Positions 19,883-29,544 of a DNA stretch of 64,000 bases are shown here, in pieces. Location of the stretch: contig CAIJXT010000034.1 in assembly GCA_903824665.1 (NCBI GenBank), positions 1 through 64,000 on the forward strand, read 5' to 3'. The translations under genes and the position numbers were made by a program. Numbering within the stretch: the first letter of the stretch is position 1; each line of letters begins with the position of its first letter. This DNA is from an uncultured Bacteroidota bacterium (lineage in GTDB: Bacteria; Bacteroidota; Bacteroidia; Chitinophagales; Chitinophagaceae). The notes below the pieces were generated by a model that saw only the letters and a program-made list of their open reading frames with translations, searched no databases and was not told the origin of the DNA.

Positions 19883-21316
19883 CTACTGGTTCAATACCGT
19901 TACCAGACTATTCCACACCCCTGCATCGTTTACAATTTTAATCATATATACTCCGGCTTTCAGATTGCTCACCTTCAGTGTGTGGTCACCCATTAAATCA
20001 TTGAGTGTGATGACCGCATCCGCCACTCGACGCCCATTCAGATCGTACACCTGCACATCTGCAAATTGGGGTGACTGCCCCTGAAACTTTAGAAAAAACG
20101 AGCCTACAGCGGGATTCGGGTAAACTGCCATATCAAAGGAAGCCTGTTCTAAAAGACTTCCTCCTGTGGTACAATCCGGAATGGACATTAAAGTGCCCCC
20201 CAACGCAGTGAAATCGGCGTGAAACGCCTGATAATAAATGTTAGCCGCAGTATCATCATGAATGATCAATGTATTTTCGTCATTCTTCGTGTCAGCACTG
20301 AAAGTCCAGTTGTGAGAGCCGGTGAGTACCAATGGGTCTGAGCACTTATTGGACGCATCTGCGATCAGGAACTTATGATGGTATAAACCCGACCCGGTAT
20401 GAACCTTAAAATTGCTACCAAGCCCTGAAGTGAGTATCGTATAAGGTGAGGCGGAAGTGATGGAGGGATCATTGACACCGGCAACATAAACCCCTGAAGT
20501 GGACTTTGATATCAGTAGCGTCGCATTCGAATTTGAGGTGAATGTGGACATCGAAAAATACAAATCAGAATTGGCAGAGTTCATCGCAGCCTGAATCTTG
20601 GTGTTGGTGCCATCAGCGGGACTGAAATAAAGTTCAACCAGCTTGCCTTCAATAAGGAAACTGTGTGCCCCAAGGTCTGTCTTAAACTGACCAAATTTGG
20701 AAGCTGATAGATTTGGTGCAATGCCGGTATCGCCCCACATCATGTTGAAATGGGCTCGGTAAGCCTTTGCCAATGCCTGATCCTGGATAGCCACTGCATT
20801 ATTATAGTCATCATTAAACTGCTGGCTGTTCCAGTTCGAAGACCCGGTCCATACTACTGCGTCTGCGGCATTGCCAGAATTGGCATCGATGACCATAAAT
20901 TTGTTGTGCATTATCGAGTAATCTCCACCATCCGCAGGGCTTACAAGGCGCCTTACGCCACTTACCAAAAGTGGTATTCCGGTATTAGATGAACTGCTAT
21001 CATATATCCAACGCACCCGCACACCACGATTGAATGCACTATTTACAGCTGCTGCGATACCCGGGAATGTAGAAGTGTAATTATACACAGCTATGTCCAG
21101 TGTGTATTTCGACCGATTGATGTAGGCAACAATAGTATCTCCCATGCAGTTGTTCAGGTACTGCGCCTGTACGCCTTTCGACACTGCTGTATTAACCGGT
21201 TGGGTAAAAAAGCACCTGATCTTTCCGATAGCCGTTGCTTCAATGTTGAACGCAACCATAACCAAAAGCGTCAGAGAGTAGGTATATAGTGATTTGAATT
21301 TTGGCAATCGCGACAT
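19883..21316 (-). CDS. Secreted phospholipase-D-like protein with T9SS type A sorting domain
   Basis: A 477-residue protein from the ATG at 21316, preceded by an A-rich stretch and followed by a signal peptide (SLTLLVMVAFNIEATA); an upstream start at 21355 is possible. It has two complete HKD motifs, HNKFMVID (H at residue 137) and HHKFLIAD (H at 313), each followed by a TGS-x-N-W segment, so the enzyme fold and active site look intact. Such proteins are phospholipases or nucleases of the PLD superfamily, and the Nuc-like arrangement makes a nuclease plausible. The last ~75 residues are a T9SS sorting domain (MAVYPNPAVGSFFL ... GVYMIKIV). It lies between two Ig-repeat cargo genes. Confidence 0.88.
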   Translation of the reverse strand: MSRLPKFKSLYTYSLTLLVMVAFNIEATAIGKIRCFFTQPVNTAVSKGVQAQYLNNCMGDTIVAYINRSKYTLDIAVYNYTSTFPGIAAAVNSAFNRGVRVRWIYDSSSSNTGIPLLVSGVRRLVSPADGGDYSIMHNKFMVIDANSGNAADAVVWTGSSNWNSQQFNDDYNNAVAIQDQALAKAYRAHFNMMWGDTGIAPNLSASKFGQFKTDLGAHSFLIEGKLVELYFSPADGTNTKIQAAMNSANSDLYFSMSTFTSNSNATLLISKSTSGVYVAGVNDPSITSASPYTILTSGLGSNFKVHTGSGLYHHKFLIADASNKCSDPLVLTGSHNWTFSADTKNDENTLIIHDDTAANIYYQAFHADFTALGGTLMSIPDCTTGGSLLEQASFDMAVYPNPAVGSFFLKFQGQSPQFADVQVYDLNGRRVADAVITLNDLMGDHTLKVSNLKAGVYMIKIVNDAGVWNSLVTVLNQ

Positions 21317-21585
21317 GTTTTCGTTTTTGAAATCAGGGGTGCAAGGTATCGGCAAAAACTACCCATAACCTGCACACTGAATTACCTTTTTGTTAAGGTT
21401 GCATTAGTAACGACAGACAAATAGTCTTCTGATAACAAAATGGTAAAGAATACTTAATCAATCCATCTTATTCACGTTACATACCGCACCTAATTTTATT
21501 CGCTCAAAGCTTACGTATTTAACCGCGCTGCTACAGGTCTTTCGGTGGTCTGTAACAGTTTGTTTTATTATAAACAACTGATCTT

Positions 21586-24500
21586 ATGACATTCTTCAGC
21601 TTTTTCCCTACAGGCAGACTCTTCACAATACTAGTTGGCATGGTGGCACTTGTGTTTTCAAGTGCACCTCTTATTGCTCAAACACCCATAGCCCCTACTA
21701 CCTGGACCGGCAGCCCTGCATCGGCAGCCGGACCAAGTGCATTTACAACACTCCCTGCAACTGTAACACCGGGCGCCGCTGTAGTGAATATCTCACAGTG
21801 GGACCGTGCAGCAGTAGTCTTCAATGCGGCTGGTGCTTGTTACAATAGCCGCGACTGGCAAGTCGGCGGTTCTTTGGCGCTCGCACAGGCAGCGAATAAG
21901 AATATCTTCTTCACCGTCACCAACAATGCCACTACACAGTTACAGATCACCAGTTTGTTCATCAGGTCGCAGGTTAGCGCAACTGGCCCGCAGAAAGTAC
22001 AGGTAATGTACTCTGTCGGAGCATCGACTGTTCCGTTCGGACCTGAAATTGCCACCATACACACAGCAAGTCCTGAAGACTGGAACCTTCCCGGCAACGT
22101 TTGTCTGGGACCCGGCCAAACTGCAACTTTCAGATTGTATGGCTGGGGTGGCACAGGCGCTGCCGGCACACTCCGCATAAACGATGGGACAGCGATAGTT
22201 GCTGGCTTTGCTACTCCGGTCACTGCCGTTGCTTCCAACACATCTCCGGTTTGTGCTGGTACACCACTGGGTTTCAGTGGTGTCGTATCGGGCGGCATCC
22301 CGGGCTATACCTACAGCTGGTCTGGCCCCGGAGGGTTTAGCAGCACATTGCTCAACCCTGTAATCACATCTCCTCTACCTGCCGCTTCGGGTGTGTACAC
22401 ACTTACTGTTACAGACCTACTCGGTTGTACCACATCTACAACTCCGGCAACCACAACTGCTACTGTCAACTCTTCTCCCGCACCTATTACAGGTACTTTG
22501 CTGGTATGCCCCGGTCTCACAACCACGCTCAGCAGTGCCACCGCTTCAGGTACCTGGAGCAGCAGCGACCTGGCAATAGCAACCGTTAATGCTACATCAG
22601 GTGTCGTTACCGGCATAGCCACTGGCACCGCCACAATAACCTACATGCTCGGATCACTGTGTGTTGCCACCGCCACTCTGACGGTAGACATACCACCCGC
22701 AGCTTTGACCGGCAGCATGTCGCTGTGTCAGGGTACCACTACAACCCTTAGCAGCACTACTGCCGGCGGAACATGGATGAGTGGAACACCCGCAGTAGCA
22801 ACAGTGAGTACAACAGGCATTGTCAACGGTATAACAACCGGAACAGCTACTATTACCTATACCGTACCGGGAGGATGTATCGCTATAAGTGTTGTCACTG
22901 TCTATCCGTTCCCTGCACCAATTACCGGCACAGCCACGATGTGCGTGGGAAGCACAACCACGCTAAGCAACACATCGGCTGGAGGTACATGGTCCAGCAG
23001 CAATGCCACCATTGCAACTGTTACCGCCAGCAGCGGAATTGTCACCGGAATTTTTGCGGGCACTGCCAACATCACCTACATGCTGGGCGGTGGCTGCGCT
23101 TCGATTCAAATGGTCACCGTCAATCCATTACCGGGAACTATCACTGGTCCGGGCAGTGTATGTGTAAATGCCAACATTTCACTTTTCAACCCCACTCCGG
23201 GCGGTACCTGGAGCAGCAGCAACATAGTAGTAGCTACTGTTGGTTCATTATCAGGCTCCGTACGCGGTATGTCTGTCGGCACTGCAAACATCACCTTTAC
23301 CATCAATGGCACAGGTTGCTATACTACATTTACGGTTACAACAAACGCCATACCGAATCCGATAACCGGCCCCGCAGGCGTCTGTATAGGCAATACAGTA
23401 GCATTGAACACCACCAGCAGCGGTGGTACATGGAGCAGCAGCAACACACCCATCGCAACCATCAATTCCGCTACAGGCACAGTAGGTGGTCAGGCTGCCG
23501 GCACAGCAGTGATCAGCTATATATTCAATAGCACCGGCTGCTTTATTACCCGTGTTCAAACCGTACATCCGCTTCCTACTGCAATCACGGGCCCTTCCGT
23601 GGTTTGCCCGGGGCTTACCATAACTCTAGGCAGTACTCCTGCCGGTGGCGCATGGACAAGCAGCGACCCTACGCTGGCATCGGTAGTGGCAGGCTCCGGT
23701 GTAGTTACAGGTATTATCACTGGTACGGTAAACATCACCTATACACTGCCTACCGGTTGTATCACTACACGCGTTACAACTATCAATCCCGCCCCGCCTG
23801 CTACCATTACTCCTATTGGCGACACCATCATTTGTCCCGGTAGTTTCTCTGTACTTACAGCCAATACGGGCACTTCCCTCACTTATCAGTGGTTCGAGTC
23901 TTTGACACCACTGCCCGGCGAAACCACGGCTACACTCGTTACCGGCACATCAGGCATGTATACTGTACGGGTTACAAATACGCTGGGTTGCCCGCGCATG
24001 TCGGCACCTATGTCTGTGTTGGTCAATGCAGTCACTGCAACGATTACCATACCCGGCGGCTCCACCACCGACTGTGCTGCCACACCCGTAGTACTGAATG
24101 CAGTTACTGCTGCCGGCCTCAGCTACCAGTGGATACTGGATGGCATCGCCATTCCCGGCGCAACCGGCACTACCCATACCGCAGTACTAAGTGGCAACTA
24201 TACCTTGTTTGTAACCAACAGCACCGGTTGTTCCGATCTGTCGGCTCCGGTAGCTATTACCATACTACCCTCCCCCTCAGACCTTGTAACCGTGTCGGGT
24301 TCGCTGATCTTCTGCCTGGGCAGCAATGTCGTAATCAGTGCAGAAACCGGCACCGGTTACACCTACCAGTGGCATGATGCCAGTGGTCCAATAGCCGGCG
24401 CCACAGGCAGCTCGTACACTGCCGCTACAGCCGGAAGCTATTATTGTACAATCATCAATAGCTATGGTTGCCCGCGCACCACTGTTACCAGTGTGGTGGG

Positions 24501-25467
24501 CGCTAATCCCGTGCCTGATGTGTCTATAACTCCGGGTGGCCCCAAAGCATTCTGTGCCGGTGGTTTTGTCAACCTCGACGCAGCACCGGGAGCAGGGTAT
24601 GGCTACCAATGGTTCCGGAATGGCATTGCAATACCCGGCGCTACTAACATGACCTATGTAGCCAACTTAACCGGTGGGTATCGTGTAGCTGTCACTGATC
24701 TTATAGGCGGATGCGGTGATACCACCCATGCCGACACAGTAGTAACACTGGTCCCCTTTCCGGTAACACTACCACTCACCCCTTCCAAGTTCTGCTGGGG
24801 CGGCAGCGCATTACTGTCCACCAATGTGTCAGCACTGGGCTCGCAACTACAGTACCAGTGGTTTCTGAATGGTGCAGCCATACCGGGCGCTACAGGCAAT
24901 ACCTACAGTGCTGTGGTATCCGGCAACTACAACTGCAGGGTTACCGTACCGGGCTGGTGTGTCAATCTCAGTGCAGTGCTGCCTGTAACGGAAATGCCCC
25001 TGCCTAATCCAGTTATCACATTCAATGGTACCATACTGAGGACCAATACGTTCTATACTGCTTACCAGTGGTACAAGAATCTCGTGCCCATACCCGGTGC
25101 TACTGCGTATAGCACGGTGCATACCGGTGCCGGTAACTACAAGGTACGCGTTACAGATACCAATGGCTGCCAGACCGTATCTGACACCTATGTGGTTACC
25201 GTTGCAAACAACCCTACGGGCGTTGCAGATGCCGGAATGAAGGAGATCAGCATCTATCCCAACCCTGCACAGGGTATCGTTCATATCGATGGGAATGGTG
25301 AATACACTGTTGTTGTCAGCAGTATGGATGGGCGTATTGTGATGAGGGGAAGCAATTGCAGGGCCATAGATGTGAGCCACCTTGCCGATGGCGTATACCT
25401 AATGAGCCTCAGCAACAGCGACAATGTACCGCTCAGAACCATAAAGCTGATCAAGACTAACCAATAA
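21586..25467 (+). CDS. Large T9SS-exported Ig-like repeat protein (1293 aa)
   Basis: Signal peptide (LVGMVALVFSSAPLIAQ), then an N-terminal domain homologous to that of the 10021-16821 protein (TPIAPTTWTG ... ISQWDR). One PKD-like module (YTYSWSGPGGFSS) and six Big_2-like modules of about 73 residues follow (22460-23790), then about six Ig-like modules with the YQW core. It ends with a T9SS type A sorting domain (ISIYPNPAQGIVHI ... GVYLMSLS). It is thus a shorter paralogue of the minus-strand giant protein, with 6 rather than 15 Big_2 units. Expected to be a surface adhesin or matrix component. A strong hairpin terminator follows at 25492. Confidence 0.92.
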   Translation: MTFFSFFPTGRLFTILVGMVALVFSSAPLIAQTPIAPTTWTGSPASAAGPSAFTTLPATVTPGAAVVNISQWDRAAVVFNAAGACYNSRDWQVGGSLALAQAANKNIFFTVTNNATTQLQITSLFIRSQVSATGPQKVQVMYSVGASTVPFGPEIATIHTASPEDWNLPGNVCLGPGQTATFRLYGWGGTGAAGTLRINDGTAIVAGFATPVTAVASNTSPVCAGTPLGFSGVVSGGIPGYTYSWSGPGGFSSTLLNPVITSPLPAASGVYTLTVTDLLGCTTSTTPATTTATVNSSPAPITGTLLVCPGLTTTLSSATASGTWSSSDLAIATVNATSGVVTGIATGTATITYMLGSLCVATATLTVDIPPAALTGSMSLCQGTTTTLSSTTAGGTWMSGTPAVATVSTTGIVNGITTGTATITYTVPGGCIAISVVTVYPFPAPITGTATMCVGSTTTLSNTSAGGTWSSSNATIATVTASSGIVTGIFAGTANITYMLGGGCASIQMVTVNPLPGTITGPGSVCVNANISLFNPTPGGTWSSSNIVVATVGSLSGSVRGMSVGTANITFTINGTGCYTTFTVTTNAIPNPITGPAGVCIGNTVALNTTSSGGTWSSSNTPIATINSATGTVGGQAAGTAVISYIFNSTGCFITRVQTVHPLPTAITGPSVVCPGLTITLGSTPAGGAWTSSDPTLASVVAGSGVVTGIITGTVNITYTLPTGCITTRVTTINPAPPATITPIGDTIICPGSFSVLTANTGTSLTYQWFESLTPLPGETTATLVTGTSGMYTVRVTNTLGCPRMSAPMSVLVNAVTATITIPGGSTTDCAATPVVLNAVTAAGLSYQWILDGIAIPGATGTTHTAVLSGNYTLFVTNSTGCSDLSAPVAITILPSPSDLVTVSGSLIFCLGSNVVISAETGTGYTYQWHDASGPIAGATGSSYTAATAGSYYCTIINSYGCPRTTVTSVVGANPVPDVSITPGGPKAFCAGGFVNLDAAPGAGYGYQWFRNGIAIPGATNMTYVANLTGGYRVAVTDLIGGCGDTTHADTVVTLVPFPVTLPLTPSKFCWGGSALLSTNVSALGSQLQYQWFLNGAAIPGATGNTYSAVVSGNYNCRVTVPGWCVNLSAVLPVTEMPLPNPVITFNGTILRTNTFYTAYQWYKNLVPIPGATAYSTVHTGAGNYKVRVTDTNGCQTVSDTYVVTVANNPTGVADAGMKEISIYPNPAQGIVHIDGNGEYTVVVSSMDGRIVMRGSNCRAIDVSHLADGVYLMSLSNSDNVPLRTIKLIKTNQ

Positions 25468-25491
25468 GGCGCGAGCGCCGGACATAAAAAA

Positions 25492-25524
25492 AAAGCGTTA
25501 CAATCGATTGATTTGTAACGCTTT
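25492..25524. terminator. Bidirectional intrinsic terminator
   Basis: A perfect 12-bp stem (AAAGCGTTACAA / TTGTAACGCTTT) with a 9-base loop, preceded by an A-run and followed by a T-rich stretch. It separates the convergent Ig-repeat gene and tRNA-Cys. Confidence 0.85.
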
Positions 25525-25536
25525 ATCATTTTTAAG

Positions 25537-25607
25537 AGGTCGAAAGCGGATTCGAACCGCTGTAGCAGCTTTTGCAGAGCTGTGCCTAGCCACTCGGCCA
25601 TCCGACC
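25537..25607 (-). tRNA. tRNA-Cys (GCA)
   Basis: A 71-nt cloverleaf on the minus strand. The acceptor GGTCGGA pairs with TTCGACC (one G-T wobble), the anticodon stem CAGCT/AGCTG encloses loop CTGCAAA with anticodon GCA at 25573-25575, and the T-arm is GCGG-TTCGAAT-CCGC. The discriminator base is T, which is the identity base for tRNA-Cys. CCA is not encoded. Confidence 0.95.
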
Positions 25608-25666
25608 ATGGGGTGCAAATTTAGTGAAAAAACCTTTCACTACAAAGCACCTTTCAAAGGATTTAT

Positions 25667-26671
25667 TTATGCCTTGCTGCCGTCGTAGGCCCAGCGAATG
25701 TAGGTAGAGCCCCATGTGAACCCACCCCCAAATGCTGCCAGGATGATATTGTCGCCCTTGCGCAGTTTGTCTTCCCACTCCCACAGGCACAGCGGCAATG
25801 TACCATTTGTAGTATTACCAAATTTCTCTATGTTCATCATCACCTTCTCAGCGGGCAGTTTCATGCGCTCTGCAGTGGCGGTAATGATGCGCTTATTGGC
25901 CTGGTGGGGCACCAGCCAATGTACGTCATCGGCAGTCAGGTTGTTGCGCTCCATGATCTCTGCAGCTACATCGGCCATGTTTTTCACCGCAAACTTAAAC
26001 ACCGCCTGACCTTCCTGGTACACATAGTGCTCTTTATTCATTACTGTTTCTATGCTGGCGGGCTTTACTGATCCGCCCGCCTTCTGGTGCAGGTGCACAC
26101 GGCCGCTGCCGTCTGTACGCAATACCGAGTCTATGATGCCGTCACCATCTTCAGAGGGCTCCAGCAGTACCGCACCACCGCCATCGCCAAAGATGATCGA
26201 TGTTTTGCGGTCTTCGTAATTCATTATAGAGCTCATTTTGTCTACCCCTACCACTATTACCCGCTTGTGGCGGCCGGTCTCTATAAACTGAGCACCTATG
26301 GTAAGCGCGAATATAAACCCGCTGCAGGCAGCATTTACATCATATCCCCAGGCATTGGTCATGCCGGTTTTGTCGCATATTACATTGGCCGTAGCCGGAA
26401 ACTGCATGTCCGGAGTAGTAGTGGCACATATCACCATTTCTATGTCCTTCGGGTCCAGTCCTTTTTTTGCCAGCAGCACGTTTACCGCCGCCACAGCCAT
26501 ATCGCTGCTTCCCTTTCCTTCGCCCTTCAGTATGCGGCGCTCACGAATACCTGTACGGGTCTGAATCCATTCGTCGGTGGTATCCATCATTGTTTCCAGC
26601 TCTGCGTTGTTGAGTATATACTCCGGAACATAGCCGCCTACTGCGGTAATAGCTGCGCGAATTTTCTGCAT
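25667..26671 (-). CDS. fabH: Beta-ketoacyl-ACP synthase III
   Basis: A 334-residue cytoplasmic enzyme that condenses acetyl-CoA (or a branched acyl-CoA) with malonyl-ACP to start fatty-acid synthesis. The catalytic triad is visible: C116 in NAACSGF, H256 in VPHQANKR and N286 in FGNTTNG. The N-terminal DEWIQTRTGIRERR is characteristic of FabH. Length is normal. A TAATTTTG box (26692-26699, minus) sits 20 bases before the start. The usual neighbours rpmF/plsX are absent here, and Bacteroidota often carry several FabH copies, so this may be one of several. Confidence 0.95.
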   Translation of the reverse strand: MQKIRAAITAVGGYVPEYILNNAELETMMDTTDEWIQTRTGIRERRILKGEGKGSSDMAVAAVNVLLAKKGLDPKDIEMVICATTTPDMQFPATANVICDKTGMTNAWGYDVNAACSGFIFALTIGAQFIETGRHKRVIVVGVDKMSSIMNYEDRKTSIIFGDGGGAVLLEPSEDGDGIIDSVLRTDGSGRVHLHQKAGGSVKPASIETVMNKEHYVYQEGQAVFKFAVKNMADVAAEIMERNNLTADDVHWLVPHQANKRIITATAERMKLPAEKVMMNIEKFGNTTNGTLPLCLWEWEDKLRKGDNIILAAFGGGFTWGSTYIRWAYDGSKA

Positions 26672-26691
26672 TTAGTTAATTTGTTAGAGCG

Positions 26692-26699
26692 CAAAATTA
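26692..26699 (-). promoter_or_regulatory. Candidate -7 box for fabH
   Basis: TAATTTTG on the minus strand matches TAnnTTTG and ends 20 bases upstream of the fabH ATG. No -33 TTTG is seen at the standard spacing. Confidence 0.4.
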
Positions 26700-26820
26700 A
26701 TCCAATTTTCAGTACGTAGTAGCCTGCCACTCAAAATGAAAAACAATTTAACCGGGAGCCTGCCCGCCCTTTCCCGCCACATGCACAACCGGGCTTGCGC
26801 CCGCCCGGCGGCGGCCATTG

Positions 26821-27963
26821 TCAGCGGCGCAGCACTATGCGGAAGGTGGTACCCTTGCCTACCTCGCTGTGCCGCACAAAGATAGACCCATGATGATATT
26901 TCTCTATAATGCGCCGTGCCAGCGATAATCCCAGCCCCCAGCCCCGCTTCTTGGTGGTGAATCCCGGTGTGAACACCCGCTTCACCTGGTGCGAGGGTAT
27001 GCCCTTACCACTGTCCTGCACATCTACCAGCACCTGCTGCGGCGTATTGGTCACCGTTATGTCTATGCGCCCCTCGCCCCCCATGGCATCCAGCGCATTG
27101 CGTATCAGGTTTTCCATCACCCAGTCGAAGAGGGGACCACTCATATTCACCGGAATATCGTCTTCTTTATGATGCAGCTTGATGTTTACCTTTTGGGGGC
27201 TGCGTTTCTGCATATATTCTACCATACTGTGCAGCCGTAGTACAATATTCTCCTCCTCCAGCTGCGGTGCACTGCCTACTTTGCCAAAACGGTCTGCCAC
27301 CAGCTTCAGGCGGTCCAGGTCTTTTTGCATCTCGCTGCCGGCTTCGCTGCCCGGCATCTCGTCCCTCAGCAGCTCCAGCCAGGCCTCTATAGAGCTGAGC
27401 GGGGTGCCCAACTGATGGGCTGTTTCTTTAGACAGGCCCACCCATACCTGATTTTGCAGGCTGCGGTGGGCCGCATTGAGCGCTATAAGCACTACCACCA
27501 GAAATATGACAATAATAGCCAGCTGCACATACGGAAAGTAGCGTAGCTGCCGTAGCAATGCCGACTCGCCATAATACACATAGTCTTTGCCGGTACCATA
27601 ATCTACAATGATGGGCTTGTGCTGGGCCTTGTACCTGGCCAACTGCTGCTGCACAAACCCCGACCCGGCCAGCGCGCCGCTGCTGTCCAGGTTTATCTTG
27701 TCTTTTATACGGTCATGGTCATCGGCTATGATCAGCGGAATGGTTTTGTTCTGTATCAGCGAGTTGTTGGCTACGGCCGTCTCCAGCTCATTGGTGTTCT
27801 CCGGATTGCTCAGTATCTTCAGCGCATCGGCTATTTCCTCCACCTTTTTCTTCTCCTCTACCGCCAGCTCGGCAGCCAGCTGATTGGTGTAATACAGGGA
27901 GGCACTTACGATGATCAGCGCAACAAGGGCAAGATATGTTTTCCAATTGAGGTACTGACGCAT
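26821..27963 (-). CDS. Membrane sensor histidine kinase
   Basis: A 380-residue protein with two TM segments (residues ~9-30 and ~145-163) that bracket an extracytoplasmic sensing loop of about 110 residues. The cytoplasmic part has a HisKA-type dimerisation box with phospho-acceptor H183 (SKETAHQLGTPLSS) and an ATPase domain with N box (ENLIRNALDAM), G1 (DSGKGI) and G2 (GWGLGLSLARRI) motifs. No HAMP or PAS domain is evident, and no response regulator lies next to it, so it is an orphan kinase here. The signal is unknown. Confidence 0.9.
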   Translation of the reverse strand: MRQYLNWKTYLALVALIIVSASLYYTNQLAAELAVEEKKKVEEIADALKILSNPENTNELETAVANNSLIQNKTIPLIIADDHDRIKDKINLDSSGALAGSGFVQQQLARYKAQHKPIIVDYGTGKDYVYYGESALLRQLRYFPYVQLAIIVIFLVVVLIALNAAHRSLQNQVWVGLSKETAHQLGTPLSSIEAWLELLRDEMPGSEAGSEMQKDLDRLKLVADRFGKVGSAPQLEEENIVLRLHSMVEYMQKRSPQKVNIKLHHKEDDIPVNMSGPLFDWVMENLIRNALDAMGGEGRIDITVTNTPQQVLVDVQDSGKGIPSHQVKRVFTPGFTTKKRGWGLGLSLARRIIEKYHHGSIFVRHSEVGKGTTFRIVLRR

Positions 27964-28025
27964 AATATATACCGGCTGATAACGAAAGGAACGTAAAAAT
28001 ATTATGATTTTGAAGGAATTACCAT

Positions 28026-28033
28026 TATTTTTG
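28026..28033 (+). promoter_or_regulatory. Candidate -7 box for the small membrane protein
   Basis: TATTTTTG matches TAnnTTTG and lies 19 bases before the ATG at 28053. The nearest TTTG (28009-28012) is only 13 bases upstream, shorter than the usual -33 spacing. Confidence 0.35.
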
Positions 28034-28052
28034 CGAAGGAAATTAACAATTC

Positions 28053-28271
28053 ATGGATACGCAACACTACAATCACGGCACTGAAATAGATAACCCGAAT
28101 GATATAGAGGTAAGTAAAACCTCGAAATCCCGTTTTTTATTCCTTTTGTCATTTTTTGGCTTTTTCATATTTGCATGGTCTGGTTGTTACAACCTGTGGG
28201 AGCATAAGTATCAGTCGAACGATAGTGTGAAGGTACCGGACAATACCAAGTACGATCCGACTTATAAATAA
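28053..28271 (+). CDS. Small single-pass membrane protein, unknown
   Basis: A 72-residue protein: acidic N-terminus, one TM helix at residues ~27-45 (FLFLLSFFGFFIFAW) with a Cys at its end, and a polar C-terminus. The ATG follows a Bacteroidota-like -7 box. It is divergent from the sensor kinase (start 27963), so the two may share regulation. I recognise no family. It is kept as a gene because of start context, composition and lack of overlap with anything better. Confidence 0.6.
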   Translation: MDTQHYNHGTEIDNPNDIEVSKTSKSRFLFLLSFFGFFIFAWSGCYNLWEHKYQSNDSVKVPDNTKYDPTYK

Positions 28272-28457
28272 TACCGCGTCCCGTCCGTTAGCTATCGCTC
28301 CCTCCGCAGCTGCTTGTACAGCCAGCAGGAGGGTGGGTGTTTGCGGCAATTTTGTTCAGCGTACAGAAGATGGTGATGGCCACAATGCTGTTTCACTGCG
28401 CCCCCAGATCACTTTTTAACGCCTATATTGCAACCACTTTCAGAACAGTAACCCGTT

Positions 28458-29504
28458 ATGATCCATTGCCAGCAGGACACAGCCGTTGTAATACTCAGCT
28501 ACAACGGTACCAAATGGCACGAACTGTTCTTACCCCTTATCGTGGCCGAGGCCCCATCGGGCTATGATGTAATAGTGGCCGACAACGCCTCTACCGACAA
28601 TACCCTCCAATACGTTCAGACCAATTTCCCCTCAGTAAAAACACTGCGAATCGACGAAAACCATGGCTTTGCCAATGGCTACTACGAGGCGCTGCGCCAG
28701 ATAAAGGCTAAGTACTATGTGCTGCTCAGTGCCGACTTCGAGGTCACACAGGGGTGGTTTGCCCCGCTGCACGCCGCTATGGAGCGCGATGCACAGCTTG
28801 CTGCCTGCCAACCCAAAATACGCTACTACCGCGAGCGCGAAAAATTTGAGTATGCCGGTGCCGGCGGCGGCTTTATGGACAAGTATGGCTACCTGTTTTG
28901 CAGGGGCCGCATCTTCTTCGATATAGAGACCGACCACGGCCAGTACGACGACGATATAGAGGTCTTCTGGGCATCGGGCGGCTGCTTTATGGTGCGTGCC
29001 GACCTCTACCACAAGGCAGGTGGCCTGGACAGCGATCTGTTTGCACATATGGAAGAGGTAGACCTCTGCTGGCGGCTCAAGAATGCCGGCTACCGCATAG
29101 GCTATGTGGGCTCCTCTACCGTATACCATGTGGGCGGCAGCGTTATCAGCTATGGCAGCCCGCAGAAACTGTATTACAACTTCCGCAACAACCTGATACT
29201 GCTTATCAAAAACGAGAAAAGCAGCAAGCTCTTCTGGCTGTTTCCGCTGCGGCTGGTACTCGATGGGGTGGCCGGTCTGCGCCTGCTGCTCACCGGCAAG
29301 TATAAGGATACACTGGTGATACTGAAGGCACACTTTCACTGCTACCGCGATATGGGCAAGTGGCTGGCGCGCCGCCGTGCCAACAAGGCCATGATCACCA
29401 CCCGCAACGAGGCCGGCATCTACCGCCGGAGCATTGTGTGGGACTACTTCCTTATGGGCCGCAAACTATTCTCTGCCCTGGGCTGGAAACCCCGGGGGCT
29501 ATAA
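28458..29504 (+). CDS. GT2-family glycosyltransferase (rhamnosyltransferase-like)
   Basis: A 348-residue cytoplasmic or membrane-associated enzyme with a GT-A fold. The N-terminus has VVILSYNG and VIVADNASTDNT, the nucleotide-sugar binding core; the DxD-like site is SADFE; and the acceptor-side region ends in HMEEVDLCWRLKNAGY, typical of GT2 rhamnosyl- or glucosyl-transferases of surface polysaccharides. It stands alone, so its glycan product is unknown. The polysaccharide genes at the right end of the window are 32 kb away. Confidence 0.9.
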   Translation: MIHCQQDTAVVILSYNGTKWHELFLPLIVAEAPSGYDVIVADNASTDNTLQYVQTNFPSVKTLRIDENHGFANGYYEALRQIKAKYYVLLSADFEVTQGWFAPLHAAMERDAQLAACQPKIRYYREREKFEYAGAGGGFMDKYGYLFCRGRIFFDIETDHGQYDDDIEVFWASGGCFMVRADLYHKAGGLDSDLFAHMEEVDLCWRLKNAGYRIGYVGSSTVYHVGGSVISYGSPQKLYYNFRNNLILLIKNEKSSKLFWLFPLRLVLDGVAGLRLLLTGKYKDTLVILKAHFHCYRDMGKWLARRRANKAMITTRNEAGIYRRSIVWDYFLMGRKLFSALGWKPRGL

Positions 29505-29544
29505 GCCGCTATTCCTGATTTTACCTGCTTACCTGTGGTGGATG

